In this document: in pieces, positions 20,601-28,782 of the stretch | Layout: the number at the start of each line of letters is the position of its first letter | How positions within the stretch are numbered: the first letter of the stretch is position 1 | NCBI RefSeq assembly: GCF_016735115.1 | Contig: NZ_JAERQJ010000001.1 | Location: 434,001-498,000, forward strand | DNA: 64,000 nt | From: Aquimarina mytili | GTDB lineage: Bacteria > Bacteroidota > Bacteroidia > Flavobacteriales > Flavobacteriaceae | Direction of reading: 5' to 3' | The notes under the pieces: model-generated | What the model saw: only the letters and a program-made list of their open reading frames with translations | Databases searched by the model: none | Told to the model about the DNA's origin: nothing | Translations under genes and position numbers: made by a program

Positions 20601-20830
20601 GCAGACAAGCACAGTTTTTAAAGCCAATGGCAATTTCTATAGCCTATGGAATTGGTTTTGCAACTATACTTACTTTATTAATGCTACCGTTATTTTTATC
20701 TTTTAGTAATAATTTTAAAGTAGGCACCAAATGGCTAATAACCGGAAATAAAATTACAAAAGAAGAAGTAGAGCGCGCTATAAAAGAACAAAAAGAAGAA
20801 CATGAACAACAACCTGAATTGCAAATATAG
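17606..20830 (+). CDS. RND efflux permease, HAE1-like
   Basis: A proton-driven inner-membrane exporter with 12 predicted membrane helices and two large periplasmic loops; 1074 residues. The paired aspartates of proton relay are in TM4 (ILVDDGIVIAEN, D397-D398), which marks the hydrophobic/amphiphilic (HAE) branch rather than the metal branch. The second half shows IGIMVNDGLVLIEKFN, with Asn in place of the first Asp. The substrates are unknown. It is the middle gene of the adaptor-pump-TolC operon and overlaps the TolC gene by 29 nt. Confidence 0.94.
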   Translation: MRKVIAYFIKYHVAVNVIVLAFFVFGIVGALSLKSSFFPLVDSKIININVTYPGASPQEIEEGVVLKIEDNLKGLEGVDRVTSTSQENTGTITVEITKDEDIDFMLLEVKNAVDRVPSFPVGMEPLIVGKREEIRQTISFAVSGNDIPLGTLKQIGRQIENDLRAIDGISQISVSGYPEEEIEIAVDENNLLAYNLSFNEVAQAVGNANILVTGGNIKTNAEEYLIRANNRSYYGDELSNLIVRADPSGKVVRLKDVAHVRDRFSETPNASYFNDDLSVNVTVTSTNNEDLISSADKVKVYIDEFNQKYNNVQLNVVRDLSITLNQRTALLTENAIIGMILVLTFLSLFLNTRLAFWVAFGLPVAFLGMFIFAGQFDVTINVLSLFGMIIVIGILVDDGIVIAENIYQHYEKGKSPVQAAIDGTMEVIPPIVSAIVTTILAFSTFLFLDGRIGEFFSEVSTIVILTLVVSLVEALIILPAHLAHSKALRARKNNVPKGSIANFFSKMRYINEFGDKIMKWLRDKIYSPALLFTIKNKVLTFAFFAAALILTIGSIGGGVIGVTLFPRIASDRVQVDLGMPNGTNEKVTDSIISMIEEKAWIVNKELTEEFLKDEEYEGKELFENIIKNINASSSASLNINLLPGEERPDVINSALVANRLREKVGPVFGTERLIFGSGGNFGGSPVSVSLLSNNIQELKAAKAELKKILEDDPRLKDVADNDPAGIKEIRLELKENAYLLGLDLRSVMNQVRAGFFGVQAQRFQRGQDEIRVWVRYDRENRSSINDLDEMRIATPTGNKIPLKEIANYSIERGDVAINHLEGQREIQISSDLKDPSQSATDILDEIRTIVMPDLQAKYPTITASFEGQNREASKISKSAGVVFPIVFFLIYITIAFTFRSYSQPLLLLLLIPFSLTAVAWGHFIHGFSINILSALGIIALIGIMVNDGLVLIEKFNSYLRQGLTFNNALYEAGRSRFRAIFLTSLTTIAGLAPLLLEKSRQAQFLKPMAISIAYGIGFATILTLLMLPLFLSFSNNFKVGTKWLITGNKITKEEVERAIKEQKEEHEQQPELQI

Positions 20831-22196
20831 TTACATAGGTGTATTGGTGTTGTTTCTATTTTTAATTTCGAGTCAGGCGATTGCTCAGAAATTAACAAAA
20901 GATGAAGCAATACGATTAACTTTAGAGAATAATTTTGGGATACGTATTGCAACTAATAATATAGAAGTTGCCAAAAATAATAAAGGAATCCTTAATTCGG
21001 GATATTTACCTTCATTGGTGGCTAATGCTGGGGCCAATTACCAATCGGCAAATAGTACTACATCTTTTCCTGGAGTTACAGAAAGAGTTCCTGTGGCAGG
21101 AACCACGGATACGATTACTCGCCCACGACCAGATATTGAAATCGAAGGAGCAGAGACACAACGATACAATGCATCACTAAATCTTAATTACACGTTGTTT
21201 GATGGTTTAGGTCGTTTCTATAATTATAAAAGGCTTAAAGAGCAATATAACCTTACAGAATTGCAAGCCAGGAGCACTATAGAAAATACCATTTTACAAC
21301 TGTTTACGGTGTATTATGAAGTAGCCAGATTGTCTGAAAATGTAGAGATTCTTGAAGAGACCTTACGTATTTCGCGTGAGCGCGTTTCCCGATCTAATTA
21401 TCAATTTGAATATGGTCAAAACACAAAACTTAATGTGCTTAATGCCGAGGTAGATGTGGCCAATGATAGTATTAATCTGCTCAATACAAAACAACAGCTG
21501 ATCAATACAAAACGGGATCTTAATGTTATTTTAAATAATGATTTAGAAAAAGAATTTGAAGTAGATACGGTTATTCAGTTTACTCCAAAGATCGTTCTTG
21601 ATGAGTATGTAGAAAAAGCAGAAGAAAATAATGTAACATTATTGCAAAACAAAAGCAACATACGCATAAGCGAATATGATATTAAAGTTAGTAAATCTGG
21701 ATATCTGCCAACGATTGGTTTAACAGGCTCATATGGATGGAATGAAAATCGTAACCCTCCATCGGCATTCTTTCCTGGAAATATTGCTGATACCTATACC
21801 CTATCAGGAGGTATAAACCTAACCTGGAATCTTTTTGATGGAGGAAACACGGTTACAAGAGTAAAAAATGCAAGAATAGCATTAGATAATCAGGAAATCT
21901 CTCAAAATCAAATAACTCAGGAGGTAAAAAGAGACATCGCAAATGCTCTTGGGAATTATAAAAATAGATTGAATGTATATGAGATTCAACAGCAGAATGT
22001 ACTGACTAATCAAAATAACTTTGAGCGTTCGCAAGAGCGTTTTAAATTGGGGCAAATCACTTCAATTGAGTTTAGACAAGCACAGATTAATTTGATTTTG
22101 GCAGAAACGAATAAGAATGCTGCAAAATATGATGCTAAAATTGCAGAGTTACAATTACTGCAACTTACCGGTCAATTACTTAATATAGAGTTTTAA
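20802..22196 (+). CDS. TolC family outer membrane efflux protein
   Basis: The outer-membrane and periplasmic tunnel of the RND system. A signal peptide (YSYIGVLVLFLFLISSQAIAQ) is followed by two OEP repeats rich in coiled coil (LTKDEAIRLTLENNFGIRIATNN at the start of repeat 1; NVTLLQNKSNIRISEYDIKVSKSGYLPTIG in repeat 2). The length is 464 residues. The start at 20802 lies inside the pump gene, and the signal peptide supports it. Confidence 0.93.
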   Translation: MNNNLNCKYSYIGVLVLFLFLISSQAIAQKLTKDEAIRLTLENNFGIRIATNNIEVAKNNKGILNSGYLPSLVANAGANYQSANSTTSFPGVTERVPVAGTTDTITRPRPDIEIEGAETQRYNASLNLNYTLFDGLGRFYNYKRLKEQYNLTELQARSTIENTILQLFTVYYEVARLSENVEILEETLRISRERVSRSNYQFEYGQNTKLNVLNAEVDVANDSINLLNTKQQLINTKRDLNVILNNDLEKEFEVDTVIQFTPKIVLDEYVEKAEENNVTLLQNKSNIRISEYDIKVSKSGYLPTIGLTGSYGWNENRNPPSAFFPGNIADTYTLSGGINLTWNLFDGGNTVTRVKNARIALDNQEISQNQITQEVKRDIANALGNYKNRLNVYEIQQQNVLTNQNNFERSQERFKLGQITSIEFRQAQINLILAETNKNAAKYDAKIAELQLLQLTGQLLNIEF

Positions 22197-22264
22197 GCGG
22201 TGTTGTTGTGTCTAGAAGTTGGCTTGTTAAAAGTATCTTTTTTTGATCCTAATTTTAAAGAATT

Positions 22265-22447
22265 ATGTTTGAACACTTTTTTCAGTGCCCATACTGCTGG
22301 GAAGAAATTTCAATGTTATTAGACCCTTCCATCACCCACCAGGTATATGTAGAAGATTGCGAGGTATGTTGTAATCCTATAGAGTTACATCCTAGGTTTG
22401 AAACTCAGGAATTGATAAGTTTTAGTGCTAATAGTATCGAGCAATAA
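22265..22447 (+). CDS. CPXCG motif-containing cysteine-rich protein
   Basis: A 60-residue putative zinc-binding protein. It has two cysteine pairs (FQCPYCWEEI and EDCEVCCNPIEL) flanking the segment SMLLDPSITHQVYVEDC, which is characteristic of this small family. The function is unknown. It is the last protein gene before the tRNA and the presumed mobile element. Confidence 0.88.
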   Translation: MFEHFFQCPYCWEEISMLLDPSITHQVYVEDCEVCCNPIELHPRFETQELISFSANSIEQ

Positions 22448-22508
22448 TTATAACCTGCTTATTAGTAGTGGTTTGTGTTATTTTTTGAATTTTTTAATAA
22501 AAATAGTG

Positions 22509-22538
22509 TTGTATAACATAAAAATGGTTGTATATTTG
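22509..22538 (+). promoter_or_regulatory. Promoter of the initiator tRNA
   Basis: A -33 TTG (22509-22511), a 19-nt spacer and a -7 box TATATTTG (22531-22538). The tRNA begins 11 nt further on. This fits the Bacteroidota promoter model well. Confidence 0.65.
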
Positions 22539-22549
22539 CCGTCCAATAG

Positions 22550-22622
22550 CGCGGGATAGAGCAGTAGGCAGCTCGTCGGGCTCATAACCCGAAGGTCACT
22601 GGTTCGAGTCCAGTTCCCGCTA
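22550..22622 (+). tRNA. Initiator tRNA-Met (CAT)
   Basis: A complete cloverleaf: acceptor CGCGGGA / TCCCGCT, D-stem GAGC/GCTC, anticodon stem TCGGG/CCCGA with loop CTCATAA, and T-arm ACTGG TTCGAGT CCAGT. Three G-C pairs next to the anticodon loop (GGG/CCC) and the unpaired first acceptor position (C1 opposite T72) mark it as initiator rather than elongator. The CCA end is not encoded (ACTA follows). The gene lies at the junction with the conjugative element. Confidence 0.95.
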
Positions 22623-22629
22623 CTAAGCA

Positions 22630-22663
22630 GAGCAAGGCTTTCGAGAAATCGGAAGCCTTTTTT
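22630..22663 (+). terminator. Terminator after the initiator tRNA
   Basis: The stem AAGGCTTTC / GGAAGCCTT with an A/G-rich loop is followed by a T run. It ends the tRNA transcript. Confidence 0.8.
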
Positions 22664-22672
22664 TATGCCTTG

Positions 22673-22693
22673 GGTACAACATAGGTACAACAT
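22673..22693 (+). repeat. Tandem GGTACAACAT pair at the element's left edge
   Basis: Two exact copies of GGTACAACAT (22673-22682 and 22684-22693) lie one helical turn apart, 50 nt past the tRNA. Such spacing suits paired protein sites, for example integrase arm-type sites (inference). Confidence 0.6.
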
Positions 22694-22875
22694 TTCACAG
22701 TTTTTCAGTCCCTAATTCATAATGCTACTATACGGTACCAAATGAATATAAAGAACATTTTTTAATTCTAATTTTCATAGAATTTATAGCTTCTAATAAA
22801 GAAAAATAGCTTTTTTGGAACCACTATTAGCAAAACAAATAAATGTTAATCTTAATAATAATTGTTAAATTTTTG

Positions 22876-22883
22876 TAATTTTG
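22876..22883 (+). promoter_or_regulatory. Candidate promoter -7 box (TAATTTTG) of the copper operon
   Basis: A TAnnTTTG match ending 7 nt before the ATG at 22891, in an A+T-rich stretch. It could drive the copper resistance operon from a very short leader. Confidence 0.45.
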
Positions 22884-22890
22884 CATTTAA

Positions 22891-23310
22891 ATGAAGCAAT
22901 TTATTCACAAATCAATGGCAATTTTTATGGCAGCCGTAGTTCTTATGACTACGATGTCATTTACTATTGATATGCATTATTGCGGAGATTCTTTGGTAGA
23001 TTTTTCATTTGTTCAGAAAGTGAAAACTTGTGGGATGGAAAAAGCTCAGGCTACAACCAGTTGTGAGAACCCAACCCTTTCAGAAAAAACGTGTTGTACG
23101 GATAAACAAGTCGTTAAAGAAGGAAAGGATGATTTAAAAGTTTCATTTGACCAACTTACCTTAGAGCAACAAGTCTTTGTTGCCTCATTTACATATTCGT
23201 ATTTAAGTCTTTTTGAAGGAATTGAATCTAACGATGTTCCTTTCATCGATTACCCGCCCCCCTTTGTCAAACGGGATGTGCAAGTGCTGCACCAGACTTT
23301 TTTAATTTGA
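22891..23310 (+). CDS. HYC_CC_PP family protein
   Basis: A 139-residue secreted protein of the small Bacteroidota family named for its three motifs, all visible here: HYC (DMHYCGDS), CC (EKTCCTD) and PP (IDYPPPFVK). The signal peptide is MKQFIHKSMAIFMAAVVLMTTMSFT. The role is unproven, but members regularly precede CusA-type metal pumps, as here (109 nt upstream of cusA). Periplasmic copper binding is a reasonable inference from the cysteines. Confidence 0.85.
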   Translation: MKQFIHKSMAIFMAAVVLMTTMSFTIDMHYCGDSLVDFSFVQKVKTCGMEKAQATTSCENPTLSEKTCCTDKQVVKEGKDDLKVSFDQLTLEQQVFVASFTYSYLSLFEGIESNDVPFIDYPPPFVKRDVQVLHQTFLI

Positions 23311-23418
23311 TTTATTAGACTTTTGAAACAATGCCCAACAGTTACGCTGTAGTGGGCTAAATCTCGTGTATAGTATTTTCTACTTTGCACAATTTCAACT
23401 ATCTAATAATCATATCTT

Positions 23419-26400
23419 ATGCTAAATAAAAGCATAAAATTTCTCATAGAAAACAAACTTGTCGCCGTTATACTACTCGCCTTATTCGTAGGTTGGGGCG
23501 TTGTCAACGCACCCTTCAATTGGGAAACAGGCATTTTACCAACTGATCCTGTAGCTGTTGATGCCATTCCAGACATCGGCGAAAACCAGCAAATTGTTTT
23601 CACAAAGTGGCAAGGGCGTTCACCGCAGGATATCGAAGACCAGGTTACCTATCCACTTACAACTTCATTGTTGGGAATTCCTGGGGTCAAGACCATCCGA
23701 AGCTCTTCAATGTTCGGTTTTTCAAGTATCTATATCATTTTTGAAGAAGATGTAGAATTCTATTGGTCACGTAGCCGTATTCTCGAAAAACTCAATTCCC
23801 TTCCCGCAAACTTATTGCCCGATGGTGTAAACCCTGCATTGGGTCCAGATGCGACAGGCTTAGGACAAATTTTTTGGTACACGCTGGAAGGTCGTGATAA
23901 AGATGGTAATGTAACTGGCGGTTGGGATTTACAGGAATTGCGTAGCATACAGGATTACTATGTGAAATATGGATTGTCTTCGGCAAGCGGTGTTTCCGAA
24001 GTGGCCTCAATTGGTGGTTATGTCCAGGAATATCAAGTGGATGTTGACCCAGAAAAAATGCGGCAGTACAACATCGGTTTGACCGATATTGTAAAGGCTG
24101 TTAAAGAAAGCAATCAAGACATCGGTGCGCAGACCTTGGAAATCAATCAAGCCGAATACCTGGTTCGTGGTTTAGGGTATGTGAAATCTGTTACAGATAT
24201 CGAAAATGCGGTGGTCGCTTCGGAAAATTTTACTTCTATCCGAATCAAAGACATCGCTAATGTCCATTTGGGACCACAAACGCGACGTGGTATTTTAGAT
24301 AAAGAAGGTGCCGAAGTGGTAGGCGGTGTCGTTGTGGCTCGTTATGGTGCTAACCCATTGGAAGTCATCAATAATGTAAAAGACCAAATAGCCGAATTAT
24401 CATCTGGACTACCCACAAAAACCTTGGCAGATGGTCGTACTTCACAAGTGACCATTGTTCCCTTTTACGACCGTACTCAGCTTATTCAGGAAACACTTCA
24501 CACGCTCAATGAAGCCCTTACACTTGAAATCCTGATTACCATTTTGGTCATCATCGTAATGGTGTTCAATCTACGCGCATCCATTTTAATTTCTGGCTTG
24601 TTGCCTGTTGCCGTTTTAATGGTTTTCATAACAATGAAGCTCTTTAATGTAGATGCCAACATTGTTGCCTTGTCAGGAATTGCCATTGCTATCGGTACAA
24701 TGGTGGACGTGGGCGTCATACTTGCCGAAAATATGATTCGCCATCTGGAAGATGAAAAATTACGCTTTCGCGAAAGCAGTATAGAATACACTACAAACGA
24801 AATTATTTACAATGCAACTTCGGAAGTTTCCGGTGCAATTTTAACCGCTGTACTCACGACGATTATCAGTTTCTTACCTGTATTTACGATGATAGGTGCC
24901 GAAGGGAAACTCTTCAGACCATTGGCTTTTACAAAGACAATGGCACTTTCTGCATCGCTTGTAATCGCGCTGTTTTTAATACCGCCATTTGCCGCGTTCC
25001 TTTTCAGAAAAACAAACATTCGCCAGCGCTCTAAGCTGCTTTTGAATAGTCTGTTAATCGCACTCGGCATCACTGCACTTATATTTGGTTACTGGCTTGG
25101 GTTGATTTTGATAGCTTTTGGATGTAGCGGTCTATTCTTTTCGCTTAAAGCGAAAAAGGAATACAACCATACCATTGCTGGTTACAGGCTCAACATCAAT
25201 CAAAATGTATTAAATATCATCATTTCCTGTATTGCTATCGTCGTGCTATTAGCCGAATACTGGCGACCACTTGGTTTTGACCGCAGCATTCTAATGAATT
25301 TGATTTTTGTAGCGATTATCTGCTTTGGACTGCTTGGTGTGTTTACAGTTTTCCGAAGATATTATGATGGCATTTTGCGCTGGGCACTTCAAAACCGATT
25401 TCTTTTTTTAATTATTCCAACCACGGTGCTGATTTTAGGTCTAGTCATAATGCGTAACACTGGGAAGGAATTTATGCCAGCACTTAATGAAGGTTCATTC
25501 TTATTAATGCCTACATCCTTACCGCACGCCGGTGTGGAAGAAAATAAACGGGTGCTACAACAGCTGGATATGGCCGTGGCAAGCATCCCTGAAATTGAAA
25601 CTGTAGTGGGAAAAGCAGGAAGGACAGAATCTGCCCTCGACCCTGCACCACTCTCGATGTATGAAAATGTCATTCAGTATAAGTCTGAATATATGCGAAA
25701 TGAGAATGGCGAGAGACAACGCTACCGTGTGAACGATGATGGTCTATTTGTGCTGAAAAATGACAAGTTCATTATTAACCCAAATAATGAAATCGATGAT
25801 GATGCAAACTATGCAGCATCAAAACTCAAAACAAGTGCAACACGCAATGAATTGATTGAAGATAACGATGGGGAATACTACCGAAACTGGCGACCGGAAA
25901 TAAGCAGTCCTGATGACATTTGGAATGAAATTGTAAAAGTTACCAAATTCCCAGGCGTGACTTCTGCGCCCAAGCTGCAACCCATCGAGACGCGACTCGT
26001 TATGCTGCAAACAGGTATGCGAGCACCTATGGGTATCAAGGTAAAAGGCCCAGATTTAAAAACCATAGAAAATTTTGGACTGCAATTGGAAGACATCCTA
26101 AAACAAGCAAAAGGCGTCAAAGAACAAGCCGTTTTTGCAGACCGCATCGTGGGCAAACCCTATTTGCTAATTGACATTAAACGAGACCAGTTGGCACGCT
26201 ATGGGATTTCAATAATGGATGTTCAGGAAGTGCTTCAAGTAGCTGTGGGCGGTATGCCGCTTACCCAAACGGTAGAAGGCCGTGAGCGGTATGGTGTAAG
26301 AGTACGCTATCCACGGGAATTGCGTGCAAATCCAGAAGATTTGAAAAGTATCTATGTTCCTGTATCAACTGGAAGTCCGGTTCCTTTGGGCGAACTGGTA

Positions 26401-27204
26401 GATATACGATACGAGCAAGGTCCACAGGTCATTAAAAGTGAAGACACCTTCTTGATTGGCTACGTGCTGTTTGATAAACTCGATGGCTTTGCCGAAGTAG
26501 ATGTGGTGGAAAATGCTCAAGCGCTCATTCAACAGAAAATCGATAATGGCGATTTGGTCGTGCCGCAAGGAATCAGTTACCGATTTACAGGAACGTACGA
26601 AAATCAATTACGGGCAGAAAAAACGTTATCGGTAGTTGTGCCACTTTGTTTGCTGGTCATTTTCTTGATTTTGTATTTCCAGTTCAGGTCGGTTTCTACG
26701 TCCTTTATGGTTTTTACTGCCATCGCTGTAGCCTTTGCAGGTGGTTTTATAATGATTTGGTTATACGGTCAGGATTGGTTTTTCAATTTCAGCTTTTTTG
26801 GCGAGAACCTACGCGATTTGTTCAATATGAAAACCATCAATTTAAGTGTGGCCGTTTGGGTCGGTTTTATAGCCTTGTTTGGAATCGCGACAGACGATGG
26901 TGTTGTAATGGCAACTTATTTAGACCAATCCTTCAAAAGCAACGAACCAGACAGTAAAAAGGACATACGTCTCGCCACTTTGGAAGCCGCAGGAAAACGC
27001 ATACGTCCTTGTTTGATGACCACCGTGACCACAGTTTTAGCATTGTTGCCAGTACTCACATCTACAGGGAAAGGAAGCGACATTATGATTCCGATGGCCA
27101 TTCCAATTTTTGGCGGAATGATAATCGACGTCACATCCTATTTCCTTTTACCAGTTTTATACAGCTGGAAAAAAGAATACCAACTTAAAAGAGCAAACAA
27201 ATGA
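23419..27204 (+). CDS. cusA: CusA/CzcA family heavy-metal RND efflux pump
   Basis: A proton-driven exporter of monovalent copper/silver or divalent cations, of 1261 residues. The metal-branch signature in TM4 has a single aspartate (GTMVDVGVILAEN, D430), and TM10 has GIATDDGVVMATY (D1159-D1160). The segment MLQTGMRAPMGIKVKG lies in the periplasmic pore region and carries methionines suited to Cu(I)/Ag(I). The protein is about 200 residues longer than E. coli CusA. Part of the excess lies around residues 535-650, with additional membrane helices (SLLIALGITALIFGYWLGLILIAFG and following). Neighbours (CusB, CopA, HMBD proteins) point to copper. A 16-bp palindrome encodes RFRES at 24763. Confidence 0.94.
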   Translation: MLNKSIKFLIENKLVAVILLALFVGWGVVNAPFNWETGILPTDPVAVDAIPDIGENQQIVFTKWQGRSPQDIEDQVTYPLTTSLLGIPGVKTIRSSSMFGFSSIYIIFEEDVEFYWSRSRILEKLNSLPANLLPDGVNPALGPDATGLGQIFWYTLEGRDKDGNVTGGWDLQELRSIQDYYVKYGLSSASGVSEVASIGGYVQEYQVDVDPEKMRQYNIGLTDIVKAVKESNQDIGAQTLEINQAEYLVRGLGYVKSVTDIENAVVASENFTSIRIKDIANVHLGPQTRRGILDKEGAEVVGGVVVARYGANPLEVINNVKDQIAELSSGLPTKTLADGRTSQVTIVPFYDRTQLIQETLHTLNEALTLEILITILVIIVMVFNLRASILISGLLPVAVLMVFITMKLFNVDANIVALSGIAIAIGTMVDVGVILAENMIRHLEDEKLRFRESSIEYTTNEIIYNATSEVSGAILTAVLTTIISFLPVFTMIGAEGKLFRPLAFTKTMALSASLVIALFLIPPFAAFLFRKTNIRQRSKLLLNSLLIALGITALIFGYWLGLILIAFGCSGLFFSLKAKKEYNHTIAGYRLNINQNVLNIIISCIAIVVLLAEYWRPLGFDRSILMNLIFVAIICFGLLGVFTVFRRYYDGILRWALQNRFLFLIIPTTVLILGLVIMRNTGKEFMPALNEGSFLLMPTSLPHAGVEENKRVLQQLDMAVASIPEIETVVGKAGRTESALDPAPLSMYENVIQYKSEYMRNENGERQRYRVNDDGLFVLKNDKFIINPNNEIDDDANYAASKLKTSATRNELIEDNDGEYYRNWRPEISSPDDIWNEIVKVTKFPGVTSAPKLQPIETRLVMLQTGMRAPMGIKVKGPDLKTIENFGLQLEDILKQAKGVKEQAVFADRIVGKPYLLIDIKRDQLARYGISIMDVQEVLQVAVGGMPLTQTVEGRERYGVRVRYPRELRANPEDLKSIYVPVSTGSPVPLGELVDIRYEQGPQVIKSEDTFLIGYVLFDKLDGFAEVDVVENAQALIQQKIDNGDLVVPQGISYRFTGTYENQLRAEKTLSVVVPLCLLVIFLILYFQFRSVSTSFMVFTAIAVAFAGGFIMIWLYGQDWFFNFSFFGENLRDLFNMKTINLSVAVWVGFIALFGIATDDGVVMATYLDQSFKSNEPDSKKDIRLATLEAAGKRIRPCLMTTVTTVLALLPVLTSTGKGSDIMIPMAIPIFGGMIIDVTSYFLLPVLYSWKKEYQLKRANK
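24763..24778. repeat. Palindrome A copy 1 (CGCTTTCGCGAAAGCA)
   Basis: Inside cusA, read as LRFRESS. One mismatch at the outer base; the inner 14 bases are a perfect palindrome. Confidence 0.9.
25138..25156. repeat. Palindrome B copy 1 (TTTTCGCTTAAAGCGAAAA)
   Basis: A 9-bp arm palindrome with one central base inside cusA, read as FSLKAKK. It is related in arm sequence to palindrome A. Confidence 0.7.
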
Positions 27205-28502
27205 AAAATATAAAAATCATAATCTGTCTTTTGTTTGTTTCCGCTGAAGTTTATGCTGAGCGAAGACGAAGTACGAAAGCCCACCTGAACGCACTGTTAA
27301 TAATGAGCATTGGACTGATTTCAATCAGCGGGCAGGCACAACAACTACAAAGCTATATTGAAGAAGCTGAAGCTAATAACCCAGAAATTCAGGCTTTTGA
27401 ATTGCGATACAATATTGCCGAAGAAAAAATCAATGAAGCAAACTGGCTACCCAATACTGAAGTAAGCGCAGGCTATTTTGTAAGTGAGCCAGAAACAAGG
27501 GTGGGTGCACAACGAGCACGGATAAGCGTAAAACAGATGTTGCCTTGGTTTGGCACCATTAGCGCACGTGAAAACTATGCGACTTCAATGGCCGAAGCTG
27601 AATACGTGGAAATCACAATCGCCAAACGAAAATTGGCGCTTTCAGTAGCGCAATCCTATTATGGATTGTATGAAACAAGAGCAAAGCAAAAGGTACTCGA
27701 CGAGAACATCCAACTATTAAAAACTTATGAGCGTCTTGCCCTAACCTCGGTAGAAGTAGGCAAGGCATCTGCGGTAGATGTATTGCGGTTACAGATTCGT
27801 CAAAATGAATTGCAGCAGCAAAAAGAGGTATTGGAAGAAGAATTTAGCGCAGAACAAACAACATTCAATAATCTCTTAAATCGGGATGAAAATAGCACGG
27901 TTGATTTAGTTGTAGAAATGAAAATACCAGAGAATGACCCTATATACGGAACAGACGCACTATCGCTCAATCCTGAACTGCTCAAGTACGATAAATTGTA
28001 CGAATCCGTAGCACAATCAGAATTGCTCAATCAACGCGAGAGCCTACCTATGGTTGGCTTTGGTGTGGATTATCTACCGGTAAGCGAGCGTACCGATATG
28101 AACCCTATAGACAATGGAAAAGATGTATTGATGCCTATGGTTTCAGTTTCTATTCCCATTTTCAATAATAGGTACAAGTCTATTACAAGGCAAAATGAGC
28201 TACGCCAGCAAGAAATCGAAACTCAAAAAGAGCAACGATTGAATGTTTTGGAATCCGCTTTCGCGAAAGCGATATCCCAACGCAACCAAGCCCGAATTAA
28301 ATTCAATACTCAGAGTAAGAATCTAAAGCAGGCCAAAGATGCCGAGCAAATTCTAATCAAGAATTATGAAACGGGAACTATAGACTTTAATGACGTACTC
28401 GATATACAGGAACTACAATTAAAGTTTCAAATTAATCAAATAAATGCGATAACAAAATACTATGCGCAAAGTGCGGTAGTCAATTATTTAATAACTCAAT
28501 AA
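27201..28502 (+). CDS. cusC: TolC family outer membrane protein of the copper system
   Basis: The outer-membrane channel for the Cus-type pump, 433 residues. It overlaps the end of cusA by 4 nt (ATGA). The OEP domain starts near QLQSYIEEAEANNPEIQAFELRYN. The N-terminus is odd: a first hydrophobic stretch (MKNIKIIICLLFVSAEVYA) is followed by a basic linker ERRRSTKAHLN and a second hydrophobic stretch ending in SGQAQQ, a typical signal-peptidase site. The linker looks like a short in-frame DNA insertion into the signal peptide. Translation may therefore begin at 27201 or at the internal ATG at 27303. Palindrome A at 28256 encodes SAFAKAI. Confidence 0.9.
   Translation: MKNIKIIICLLFVSAEVYAERRRSTKAHLNALLIMSIGLISISGQAQQLQSYIEEAEANNPEIQAFELRYNIAEEKINEANWLPNTEVSAGYFVSEPETRVGAQRARISVKQMLPWFGTISARENYATSMAEAEYVEITIAKRKLALSVAQSYYGLYETRAKQKVLDENIQLLKTYERLALTSVEVGKASAVDVLRLQIRQNELQQQKEVLEEEFSAEQTTFNNLLNRDENSTVDLVVEMKIPENDPIYGTDALSLNPELLKYDKLYESVAQSELLNQRESLPMVGFGVDYLPVSERTDMNPIDNGKDVLMPMVSVSIPIFNNRYKSITRQNELRQQEIETQKEQRLNVLESAFAKAISQRNQARIKFNTQSKNLKQAKDAEQILIKNYETGTIDFNDVLDIQELQLKFQINQINAITKYYAQSAVVNYLITQ
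27241..27296 (+). repeat. Short insertion-like segment in the TolC signal peptide
   Basis: It contains TGCTGAGCGAAGACGAAG (27254-27271), which resembles a dispersed GAGCGAAGTCGAAG-type repeat I recall from Flavobacteriaceae genomes. It splits two hydrophobic signal-peptide halves without breaking the frame. The limits are approximate. Confidence 0.4.
28256..28271. repeat. Palindrome A copy 2 (perfect CGCTTTCGCGAAAGCG)
   Basis: Inside the TolC-family gene, read as SAFAKAI. Confidence 0.92.
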
Positions 28503-28512
28503 ACACAAAACA

Positions 28513-28767
28513 ATGAGAAATTTAAAATTAGTTTTAGTAGCAATGGTAGTATTTGCATCAGTAACAATAGTCTCTTGCATAGACAATAAAGCCGAAACAA
28601 AAGTAGAAACGACAACTGAGAAGCAAGGAAAGGAATATACTTCTGCCTACGTATGCCCTATGCACTGTAAAGATAGTGGTAGCGATAAAGAAGGAAAATG
28701 TGGTACGTGTGGGATGGCACTTGTAAAAAATGAAGACCATACATCAGATGGACATAAGCACGAATAA
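28513..28767 (+). CDS. Heavy-metal-binding (HMBD) lipoprotein
   Basis: An 84-residue putative lipoprotein. The signal peptide MRNLKLVLVAMVVFASVTIVSC has Cys22 as the lipidation site. The mature part has one heavy-metal-binding domain of the type found in CusB and CopA (YVCPMHCKDSG ... GKCGTCGMALVKNE), ending in a His-rich tail. It probably binds copper in the periplasm and passes it to the Cus pump (inference). It lies between TolC and the copper ATPase with short gaps. Confidence 0.85.
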   Translation: MRNLKLVLVAMVVFASVTIVSCIDNKAETKVETTTEKQGKEYTSAYVCPMHCKDSGSDKEGKCGTCGMALVKNEDHTSDGHKHE

Positions 28768-28782
28768 ATAACTTAAAAAAAA

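Noticed and set aside
22478..22693. A 71-codon minus-strand frame across the initiator tRNA
   Set aside because: It is the reverse reading of the tRNA gene (contains the usual spurious SGNWTRTSDLRV peptide).
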